Origin: Anaerosporobacter sp031551385
Lineage (GTDB): Bacteria > Bacillota > Clostridia > Lachnospirales > Lachnospiraceae
Assembly (NCBI RefSeq): GCF_031551385.1
Contig: NZ_JAVBNS010000045.1
Location: 1 to 64,000, forward strand
Reading direction: 5' to 3'
DNA: 64,000 nt
Positions 43,904 through 50,794 of the stretch are shown piece after piece. Each line of letters starts with the position of its first letter. Positions within the stretch are counted from its first letter, which is position 1. The position numbers and the translations under genes are program-made. The notes below the pieces were generated by a model that was not told where the DNA came from, did not search any database, and saw only the letters and a program-made list of their open reading frames with translations.

Positions 43904-44539
43904 ATGAGATTAAGAAATGTAAAAGGTGCAAGAGAGAACATTGCTGTGAATCAGTTCGTTGTTCATAATCCAGAAGAGTGTAAAGGTAAATGGAGGGAGT
44001 TGTTTCAAAATGACAACCCAATTCATATAGAAATCGGAATGGGGAAAGGTAAATTCATTCAAGCATTAGCACAGAACAATCCGAATATTAACTATATTGG
44101 AATTGAAAAATACTCAAGTGTACTTATTCGAGCAATTGAGAAGCGCAATGAATTGGATATTACGAATTTATATTTTATCAGAATGGACGCTGAGGATATT
44201 ATTAATATCTTCGAAGAAGGAGAAGTGGATCAAATCTACTTGAATTTCTCAGATCCATGGCCAAAAGATCGCCATGCAAAGAGAAGATTAACTTCAAAAG
44301 AGTTTTTTGGACGTTATAATACAATTCTTAAAAAGGATGGTGTTGTAATTTTTAAAACAGATAATCGCGAATTATTTGACTTCTCAGTTGAAGAAATTCC
44401 ATTAGCAAAGTGGATGTTAAAGGATGTAACGTATGACCTTCATAATAGTGAATTTGTTGAAGGTAATATTATGACAGAGTACGAAGAGCGATTTGTTGCG
44501 GAAGGGAAACCGATTAATCGACTTGTTGCTTATCGTTAG
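43904..44539 (+). CDS. trmB: tRNA (guanine-N7-)-methyltransferase TrmB
   Basis: The 211-residue enzyme methylates G46 of tRNAs with SAM. The family signatures are complete: IEIGMGKGKFI for SAM binding, NLYFIRMDAEDI, and the active-site region LNFSDPWPKDRHAKRRL. Length is normal. It probably forms a short transcription unit with the small gene and thioredoxin downstream, or stands alone. Confidence 0.95.
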   Translation: MRLRNVKGARENIAVNQFVVHNPEECKGKWRELFQNDNPIHIEIGMGKGKFIQALAQNNPNINYIGIEKYSSVLIRAIEKRNELDITNLYFIRMDAEDIINIFEEGEVDQIYLNFSDPWPKDRHAKRRLTSKEFFGRYNTILKKDGVVIFKTDNRELFDFSVEEIPLAKWMLKDVTYDLHNSEFVEGNIMTEYEERFVAEGKPINRLVAYR

Positions 44540-44655
44540 GTTGACTTTGCAGGTGCAAAATATTTTTGTCTCTGATAGCATAATATTTATGTGTGAAATA
44601 CATTTTAATGCATATAATAAAATGGTATTGTTAATATAAAGGGGCATAGATTGTT

Positions 44656-44796
44656 ATGGGTAAATCAATTAAGTCAACTATTGCACGTTCTTTAAGTGGA
44701 AATATGTCACTGAATAAGAAGGCATTGCAAATCAAACGTTCTTGGGATGATGTAGGGAATATACTACAGTCTGCTAATAACAAAAAGAAGAAATAG
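44656..44796 (+). CDS. Small basic protein, 46 residues
   Basis: A short frame (begins MGKSIKSTIARSL, ends NNKKKK) is preceded by AAAGGGG at a plausible distance and fills the gap between trmB and trx on the same strand. It is lysine-rich with no membrane segment or known motif. A real gene is likely from the ribosome binding site and spacing, but the function is unknown. Confidence 0.5.
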   Translation: MGKSIKSTIARSLSGNMSLNKKALQIKRSWDDVGNILQSANNKKKK

Positions 44797-44839
44797 TGAA
44801 AGAACAAAAAACAATAAAAGAATAATGGAGGAATAACAG

Positions 44840-45157
44840 ATGGCATTCATATTTACAGATGAAAATTTTGAACAAGAAGCATTACAAAGTGAGCAATTAG
44901 TTGTTGTTGATTTTTTTGCAGATTGGTGTGGACCATGTAAGATGATGGCACCGATTGTTGAAGAGTTGGCAGAGGCTTACAAAGATCAAGTTAAAATAGG
45001 AAAGTTAAACACGGATAACTCGCCAGCTACAACTGCAAAATATAGAGTGATGAGTATTCCAACTATTCTTTTTATTAAGAATGGCGCTGTTGTAGAGACT
45101 GTTATTGGTGCAGTTTCAAAGGCACAGTTACAGGAAAAGATTGATTTGAATAAATAA
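44840..45157 (+). CDS. trxA: Thioredoxin
   Basis: A 105-residue thioredoxin with the redox motif WCGPCK in the context VVDFFADWCGPCKMMAP and the cis-proline loop MSIPTILFIK. It reduces protein disulfides in the cytoplasm with thioredoxin reductase, which is not in this window. GGAGGAATAACAG precedes the start. A strong terminator follows 14 bp after the stop. Confidence 0.95.
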   Translation: MAFIFTDENFEQEALQSEQLVVVDFFADWCGPCKMMAPIVEELAEAYKDQVKIGKLNTDNSPATTAKYRVMSIPTILFIKNGAVVETVIGAVSKAQLQEKIDLNK

Positions 45158-45170
45158 ATATTAGGAAACA

Positions 45171-45209
45171 AAAAAGGTAGTTCACACCACACAGTGAACT
45201 ACCTTTTTT
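45171..45209 (+). terminator. Terminator after trxA
   Basis: AAAAAGGTAGTTCAC (45171-45185) pairs perfectly with GTGAACTACCTTTTT (45194-45208), 8-nt loop, with T run. Confidence 0.9.
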
Positions 45210-45213
45210 CGTG

Positions 45214-45287
45214 GTGCGCCTGGCGGCGCACGTCGCTAACGGATGAAAATGTGAGAGGATGGCTAATCAATTAATGGTTAGCCTCCT
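45214..45287. other. Two hairpins in a GC-rich island before the agr locus
   Basis: GTGCGCC (45214-45220) and GGCGCAC (45225-45231) form a perfect 7-bp stem. GGCTAA (45261-45266) and TTAGCC (45278-45283), extended by AGGA/TCCT, form a second. The first is strikingly GC-rich for this genome. It could belong to a small RNA or a leader; no family recognised. Confidence 0.4.
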
Positions 45288-45335
45288 ACTCGATTGGCTT
45301 ACGATAGAGTAGAAAAATACAATAAAGAGAAAATG

Positions 45336-45364
45336 TTTACAAATAATAAAAAATAAGGTATTAT
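45336..45364 (+). promoter_or_regulatory. Predicted promoter of the agr-type regulator gene
   Basis: TTTACA (45336-45341) and TATTAT (45359-45364) are 17 bp apart, 23 bp upstream of the start codon. Confidence 0.45.
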
Positions 45365-45386
45365 AATTGGGTGAGGGGGGATAAGA

Positions 45387-46118
45387 ATGATAAAGGTTGC
45401 TATTTGTGATGATGAAAACATCATCACTAGCCAGATAGAAAATATCATTTTGAATATTTGTAAAAGAGAAGGTATTCCAGTGGATACGGAGGTCTTTTAT
45501 AGCGGACAGGGTTTAGAAAAAGAAATATCAGAGGGAGCAAGCTATGACTTAATATGTCTGGATATTCAAATGGCAAATGGTGATGGAATAACGACAGCTA
45601 AAAGGATTAGAGAAATGGATGAAAGTGTACTGCTGATTTATGTATCTGAGCATGAAAAATACATGATGGAGTTGTTTCGGTTGGATGTTTTTGCATTTAT
45701 AAAAAAACCGATAGAAAGTAAACATTTTGAAAATGTTTTTTTGGATGCCAATCGAAAAATTTGTAATCAAAAGCTGTATTTTTCGTTCTGTTATAAAAAT
45801 AAAGAATATAAAATTCTATGTATCGATATTCTATATTTTGAAAGTAGTGGAAGAAAAATTAATGTGCATGTTAGAAACAATGAAAGTATAGAGGTGTTCA
45901 ATGGAAAAATGTCAGAAGTGGAAGAGTGGACAGCTAATGGGAAAATTCCCTTTCTCAGAATACATCAGTCATATCTTGTGAATTATCATCATATAAAGTG
46001 TAGATCAAAGACAGGTATAACTTTGAATAATGGAACAAAATTACCAATAAGTGAAGAGCGGCAGAAGAATTTTGGAAAACAGTATGGAACATTATTGGGA
46101 ATGCCTATATTGCTGTAA
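45387..46118 (+). CDS. LytTR family response regulator (AgrA-like)
   Basis: The 243-residue protein has a receiver domain (1-125) with acidic pocket Asp8/Asp9, phosphoacceptor Asp59 in LICLDIQM and Lys107 in IKKP, and a LytTR DNA-binding domain (about 140-235: ILYFESSGRKINVHV, FLRIHQSYLVNYHHI). This is the architecture of AgrA, which activates peptide-signal operons. GAGGGG precedes the ATG. It lies just upstream of the agrD-agrB pair, from which it is separated by about 130 bp containing a promoter. No histidine kinase gene is adjacent, so its kinase must be elsewhere or missing. Confidence 0.85.
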   Translation: MIKVAICDDENIITSQIENIILNICKREGIPVDTEVFYSGQGLEKEISEGASYDLICLDIQMANGDGITTAKRIREMDESVLLIYVSEHEKYMMELFRLDVFAFIKKPIESKHFENVFLDANRKICNQKLYFSFCYKNKEYKILCIDILYFESSGRKINVHVRNNESIEVFNGKMSEVEEWTANGKIPFLRIHQSYLVNYHHIKCRSKTGITLNNGTKLPISEERQKNFGKQYGTLLGMPILL

Positions 46119-46131
46119 GCAAATTTTCCTT

Positions 46132-46160
46132 TTGACAAGTGCGCTGAATTTTGGTATTTT
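46132..46160 (+). promoter_or_regulatory. Predicted promoter of agrDB
   Basis: TTGACA (46132-46137) and TATTTT (46155-46160) are 17 bp apart. Just downstream AATAC and GTATT (46164-46178) form a palindrome that may be a regulator site. Confidence 0.5.
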
Positions 46161-46252
46161 TTACAATACATATCGTATTTTTGACATCTGGATAAAAAAC
46201 GGAAATTAAGGGAGTATTATTAGTTAAATTAACAGAAAAAGGAGGTAGTAAA

Positions 46253-46393
46253 ATGAAGGAAAAAAATATTATGGCAAAAGCATTAACTGCTGTTACAAAT
46301 AATATGCTTTCTAGAGCCGCAAATAGCAGATGTATGGTTATTTATCATCAACCAAAACAACCTAATACATTAAAAAAATTTAGGAAGTTTTAA
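46253..46393 (+). CDS. agrD: AgrD-like cyclic lactone autoinducer precursor
   Basis: The 46-residue peptide has an amphipathic N-terminal leader (MKEKNIMAKALTAVTNNMLS), a central core with one cysteine (ANSRCMVIY) and a charged tail containing the family-typical proline motif (HQPKQP). In AgrD peptides the Cys side chain is joined to the C terminus of the core; here Cys27 to Tyr31 would give a five-residue thiolactone ring CMVIY with a short N-terminal tail. AGGAGGTAG lies before the start and the agrB gene begins 2 bp after its stop. Identity as an AgrD-type precursor is supported by size, layout and context; the exact processing sites are inferred. Confidence 0.88.
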   Translation: MKEKNIMAKALTAVTNNMLSRAANSRCMVIYHQPKQPNTLKKFRKF

Positions 46394-46394
46394 G

Positions 46395-46979
46395 ATGGAC
46401 AGGATTGAAAAAGTTTTAACAGACTACGTCATTCGTAAAGGCATGGTAGATGAAGCGGACAGAGAGATTTACGAATATGGATTTACAATAACAGCAGAAG
46501 TAGGATTATTTGCGTTATTTAGCCTGTTCATGGCACTGTATTTACATATGTTTGCGGAAGGTATATTATTTTTCATTATATTTGTCCCATTAAGGTCATA
46601 TGGCGGAGGGCTACATTTAGAAAAATATCATTTATGTTATATCTTATCATGCTTGACGTTTTCTGGGATATTATTAGTAGTTAGGTATAGTCAGATTCCT
46701 ATTTATTTTTCATTTATAACTCTTTTTTTATTAGAAGCAGTTGTTTATTCTTTATATCCGGTTGAGAATGTAAACAGAGAAGTTGATAAAGAGGAAGATA
46801 AGTATTTCCGAAAGAAGCTAAAATGGTTTTTGGTTTTGGATATAATCATAGCAGCAATATGTGTTGTTTTAAGAAAAGATAAGTATATTTTATTGATAGC
46901 AACCACGTTTTTGATGATTGTTATAACAATGATAATGGGAAAGTATAAGAATAGGAAAAGAGAAATGTCGAATCTGTAA
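46395..46979 (+). CDS. agrB: AgrB-type accessory gene regulator (peptide-processing protease)
   Basis: The 194-residue membrane protein has about five or six helices and the AgrB active site: His74 in YGGGLH and Cys81 in HLCYILS, seven residues apart as in Staphylococcus AgrB. It removes the C-terminal tail of AgrD and closes the thiolactone ring at the inner face of the membrane. It follows agrD by 2 bp and is the last gene of the locus, ended by a strong hairpin. Confidence 0.92.
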   Translation: MDRIEKVLTDYVIRKGMVDEADREIYEYGFTITAEVGLFALFSLFMALYLHMFAEGILFFIIFVPLRSYGGGLHLEKYHLCYILSCLTFSGILLVVRYSQIPIYFSFITLFLLEAVVYSLYPVENVNREVDKEEDKYFRKKLKWFLVLDIIIAAICVVLRKDKYILLIATTFLMIVITMIMGKYKNRKREMSNL

Positions 46980-47000
46980 TATAAGGATTCGGCTTTTTTA

Positions 47001-47040
47001 TATTAAAACTCCCCTCATTTTTTTGAGGGGAGTTTTAATA
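47001..47040. terminator. Bidirectional terminator between agrB and the PerM gene
   Basis: A perfect 17-bp stem (47001-47017 with 47024-47040) with a 6-nt T loop; A/T runs lie on both sides. A smaller GAATC/GATTC hairpin with a T run precedes it directly after agrB. Confidence 0.9.
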
Positions 47041-47050
47041 TAAACTGTTA

Positions 47051-48310
47051 TTATTCCGATATTTCAATATTCTTTCGTTTCAATCTATTTGTAATCACCT
47101 TATTCAATAAAAAAGCAATTACAGCGGTAACGGGAACGCCAAGGAACATTCCTAGCACACCCCAATAAGCGCCACCGACAGTGATACCAAAGATAACCCA
47201 GAGTGGTTTTAAACCGGTAGATTCTCCAAGAATTTTTGGTCCAAGATATAGACCATCAAATTGCTGTAAGGCAAGAATCATAAAAGCAAAGATAAAAGCT
47301 TTAATTGGGTCAATTACAAGGAAGATAAGTGTTCCAGGTACAGCACCGATAAATGGTCCAAAGTAAGGAATCATGTTTGTAATACCTACAATTACACTAA
47401 GAAGAATAGCATAGTTTAGGTGGAGTATTCGCATTAATACGTAGCAGATAATTCCGATGATTAAGGAATCAATTGTTTTACCTACGATAAATCCATTAAA
47501 AATAGAGTTGCATTCTTTTACCGTATTAAAAAAACTGTCGGCTTTTTTAATAGGAACAAAAGAGTAGATAGTACGTTTAATGTTCTTTTGCAATGTCTTT
47601 TTGTCGGATATCATATAGCAAGAGATTACAATTGATAAAACGAGGTTAATAATAATACGTACAATAGAAACAGAAATACTAATTATTTTGGGAAAGATAT
47701 TTGATAAAAGGTTTGTTCCATAGCCTAGAAGATCTGGAATAGCACCATTAATCTTATCTTCTACAACGCCAAAATTAATAGACGGAAATGTTTCTTCTAA
47801 ATTCTGAAGGTAATAAATTGTCTTATCGGATAAATTAACAATTGTTCCATTTAGCTCAGATAATGTAGTTATGAGTTCTGGAATAATATAGATTAATACA
47901 ATGGCAATAATACCAATAACAATTAAGTATGAAAATAGTATAGCAAGAAATTTTCTAACAGTAGTATTCTTAATCTTAAGTACCTTTGCCAAGAAACGTT
48001 TGTCTAACATAATAACAATAGGGTTTAAAATATAAGCAATAAAAAATGCCATAATAAATGGAGTAAGGACATTAAAAACTTGTCTTACTGCAGCTACAGC
48101 ATAAGAAAAGTTGACGATAATACTTATAATAATAGCACCAATAACCATAACCGCTAAAGTATATATGCTAATAATAAAATAATTGCGATTGGTCTGGAAC
48201 TTGTGAGAATGAAGTTCGTTTGACTTTTCAGATGACTGTTCAGCTGATATTTCTGGTGCTTTTTCAGGTTCTGGATTCGTGTTTTCTTTAATCTGAGATG
48301 TATTTTCCAA
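47051..48310 (-). CDS. AI-2E/PerM family transporter
   Basis: The protein (about 419 residues) has an acidic N-terminal tail (to about 45) and eight predicted membrane helices with the conserved PFIMAFFIAYILNP, NMIPYFGPFIGAVPG and GLYLGPKILGESTGL segments of the AI-2E transporter (PerM/YdbI) family. Members are implicated in export of the signal AI-2 or act as antiporters; the substrate here is not known. GGAGGT sits six bases before a TTG at 48310 and I take this TTG as the start. The upstream in-frame TTG at 48337 lies before that site. It stands alone. Confidence 0.85.
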   Translation of the reverse strand: MENTSQIKENTNPEPEKAPEISAEQSSEKSNELHSHKFQTNRNYFIISIYTLAVMVIGAIIISIIVNFSYAVAAVRQVFNVLTPFIMAFFIAYILNPIVIMLDKRFLAKVLKIKNTTVRKFLAILFSYLIVIGIIAIVLIYIIPELITTLSELNGTIVNLSDKTIYYLQNLEETFPSINFGVVEDKINGAIPDLLGYGTNLLSNIFPKIISISVSIVRIIINLVLSIVISCYMISDKKTLQKNIKRTIYSFVPIKKADSFFNTVKECNSIFNGFIVGKTIDSLIIGIICYVLMRILHLNYAILLSVIVGITNMIPYFGPFIGAVPGTLIFLVIDPIKAFIFAFMILALQQFDGLYLGPKILGESTGLKPLWVIFGITVGGAYWGVLGMFLGVPVTAVIAFLLNKVITNRLKRKNIEISE

Positions 48311-48417
48311 GTGTGTACCTCCTTCGTTGTAGTTCAATTATATATTACTATTTAGTATATAGGGAAAGGGATATATTATCAATAGTTAAAAAAATATAAA
48401 AAAAATAAAAAAAGTAC

Positions 48418-48446
48418 TTGCAATTTGTTTTTTGTTAGGATATAAT
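48418..48446 (+). promoter_or_regulatory. Promoter of tRNA-Lys
   Basis: TTGCAA (48418-48423) and a consensus TATAAT (48441-48446) are 17 bp apart, 21 bp upstream of the tRNA. Confidence 0.8.
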
Positions 48447-48467
48447 GATTCTTGCGTTAAGGCGTAT

Positions 48468-48540
48468 GCGCTAATAGCTCAGCTGGTAGAGCACCTGACT
48501 CTTAATCAGGGTGTCTGGGGTTCGAACCCCCATTGGCGTA
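48468..48540 (+). tRNA. tRNA-Lys(CUU)
   Basis: The acceptor arm GCGCTAA pairs with TTGGCGT (with two G-T pairs). The D-arm is AGCTCAGCTGGTAGAGC, the anticodon stem CCTGA/TCAGG encloses CTCTTAA with anticodon CTT, and the T-arm is TGGGGTTCGAACCCCCA. CCA is not encoded. It decodes AAG. Confidence 0.93.
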
Positions 48541-48546
48541 TTATAA

Positions 48547-48594
48547 AGTACCGATTTTGAAGACATAGGAGCTTCGGGGTTGGTGCTTTTTTTG
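48547..48594 (+). terminator. Terminator of tRNA-Lys
   Basis: A long imperfect stem begins with AGTACC and ends with GGTGCT, several G-T pairs inside, followed by seven T residues. Confidence 0.65.
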
Positions 48595-48772
48595 TGCGTT
48601 TTTTTAAATTTGTTAGTCAAAATGTTAGTCAGAATTGTACTGCTTGCATTTTACTTATCACATTGGGGTATTGTAAAAAAGAAAATTCATAAACCAAAAA
48701 TATGTTCTTGTTTTTTGATATAATATATTCTATAATAACAACAAGGATGTTTTGGGATGTGGAGGAAGAGAC

Positions 48773-50794
48773 GTGAGATACATTGGAAGTAAAGCTGCAT
48801 TATTAGATGAAATAGATAAAATGATTGCAAAGAATACAACAAATAGAGAAGAAACATTTTGCGATATATTTGCAGGTACAGGTATTGTAGCTAGATATTT
48901 CAAGCAAAGATATGCAGTTACTTCGAATGATATCTTACATTTCTCTTATGTTATGCAAAAGGCAACAATAGAGAATAATTCGCAACCAGACTTTACGAAA
49001 CTGAAGGAACTTGGGATAGAAGACCCGATTGCGTACTTAGAAGAGACGGAGATAGGGAACGTAACATATGAGGACGATTCTTATTTTATCGCAAAGAACT
49101 ATTCGCCACATGAATCATGTTCTAGGATGTATCTTACGAATGAGAATGCATTGCGAATTGATTTTATAAGAAATACAATTAACGAATGGTTTACTAAGTC
49201 GTATATCAATGAGAATACGTATTACTATCTTCTTGCAGGATTGCTAGAGGGTGTTCCTTATGTATCAAACATTACAGGGACGTATGGTGCGTATCTAAAG
49301 GAGTGGGACAAACGTGCCTATAAGAAATTCGAGATGATACGCCTTGACGTTGTAGATAACGAAAAAGAAAATTATAGCTATAATGAAGATGCGCTTTCAC
49401 TAATTAAGAAAGTGCAAGGCGATATCCTTTACATAGACCCTCCTTATAATTCAAGACAATATGCGCCGAATTATCATCTGTTAGAGACGATATCGAAGTA
49501 TGATTGCCCGGAAATTAAAGGAGTTACAGGAATGCGTTCGTATGAGGATTTAAAATCACCGTTTTGCATTAAAGCGAAGGTGGAGGAAGCATTTGATACA
49601 ATAATAAGAGAAGCAAAGTTTACACACATTATAATCAGCTACAGTAGTGATGGGCTTATGAATGAATATCAGATTGAGACAATCCTAAAACGTTATGGAA
49701 ATCCTAAGACATATCAGTTGAAGAAAATCCCATACCGTAAGTATAAGGGAAAGCTAAATTCTAGGGGAAAGACGCTATATGAATATTTGTTTTATATTAA
49801 GAAAACGCAGGAAGTAAAAGACACGGAAAATGAGGAGCAGCTGGAAGCAGGTAATATGGGCAAAGACAGTGTTCTAGATAAAAAATGTGGCATTCATAAT
49901 AGTGGAAAATATATTAAAAGCCCGCTTAATTATATTGGTGGAAAATATAAGTTGCTACCACAGATTATTCCGTTATTCCCTAACGACATTCGTACATTCG
50001 TAGACTTATTCTGCGGTGGTTGTAATGTGAGTATGAATATTCAAGCAGAACGTATTATCTGCAATGACATTAATACAAAGATTATAGAGTTATATAAAGC
50101 ATTTACGAAGATGCCAATTAACAAAATTATTGACCGTATAGAGAGCAACATTGAAGAGTATGGATTATCGAAGGAGAACGAAGAAGGATTTAAGATGTTC
50201 CGTGATTACTATAATGAGACAGGTAATCCGATTGATTTATATACATTAACGTGTTATTCCTTTAACTATCAATTCCGTTTTAATAATAATCTTGAATACA
50301 ACAATCCATTTGGAAGAAATAGAAGCCAGTTTTCAAGTAATATGAGGAGAAATCTATATCTATTCGTGGATCGATTACAGTCTATGAATGTATCGTTTTC
50401 TAGTAAGGATTTTAGTAAGGTTTCCCTTCGCAACTTATCAGAAGGGGATTTTATCTATTGCGATCCTCCCTATTATATTACAACAGGTACGTATAATGAT
50501 GGAAATCGTGGATTTAAAGATTGGAAAGAGGAACAGGAAAGAGGTTTATATAAGTATCTTGATAAGGCAGATAAGAAAGGCGTTAAATTCGCCTTATCAA
50601 ATGTTATGGAGCATAAAGGAAGACACAATGACATCTTAGAGTCATGGAGTAAGAAATATAATGTCATTGATTTGAATTTTGACTACTCGAATGCTAGTTA
50701 TAATACTGCAAAAGGTGGTAGCAGAGAAGTACTAGTTACAAATTATGATGTTAAGGATTATAGAAGACTAGATAGTAAAGGAGATAAGGTATGA
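48773..50794 (+). CDS. FokI-like type IIS adenine methyltransferase, two fused MTase domains
   Basis: The 673-residue protein contains two complete D12-class N6-adenine methyltransferase domains. Domain 1 (about 1-345) has FAGTG at 33-37 and DPPY at 222-225; domain 2 (about 380-670) has FCGG at 413-416 and DPPY at 564-567. M.FokI has this double structure because its asymmetric site needs one domain per strand, and its start (MRFIGSK) is almost the same as MRYIGSK here. I chose GTG at 48773, which lies seven bases after GGAGG and reproduces that start; a TTG at 48752 is upstream of the site. It overlaps the nuclease gene by 4 bp, so host protection is made first. Recognition of GGATG/CATCC is predicted, not shown. 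Confidence 0.93.
   Translation: MRYIGSKAALLDEIDKMIAKNTTNREETFCDIFAGTGIVARYFKQRYAVTSNDILHFSYVMQKATIENNSQPDFTKLKELGIEDPIAYLEETEIGNVTYEDDSYFIAKNYSPHESCSRMYLTNENALRIDFIRNTINEWFTKSYINENTYYYLLAGLLEGVPYVSNITGTYGAYLKEWDKRAYKKFEMIRLDVVDNEKENYSYNEDALSLIKKVQGDILYIDPPYNSRQYAPNYHLLETISKYDCPEIKGVTGMRSYEDLKSPFCIKAKVEEAFDTIIREAKFTHIIISYSSDGLMNEYQIETILKRYGNPKTYQLKKIPYRKYKGKLNSRGKTLYEYLFYIKKTQEVKDTENEEQLEAGNMGKDSVLDKKCGIHNSGKYIKSPLNYIGGKYKLLPQIIPLFPNDIRTFVDLFCGGCNVSMNIQAERIICNDINTKIIELYKAFTKMPINKIIDRIESNIEEYGLSKENEEGFKMFRDYYNETGNPIDLYTLTCYSFNYQFRFNNNLEYNNPFGRNRSQFSSNMRRNLYLFVDRLQSMNVSFSSKDFSKVSLRNLSEGDFIYCDPPYYITTGTYNDGNRGFKDWKEEQERGLYKYLDKADKKGVKFALSNVMEHKGRHNDILESWSKKYNVIDLNFDYSNASYNTAKGGSREVLVTNYDVKDYRRLDSKGDKV

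Noticed and set aside
48601..48640. attL-like site beside tRNA-Lys
   Set aside because: Only a 9-bp direct repeat is present; no duplicated tRNA end or integrase is visible, so I did not list it as an attachment site.
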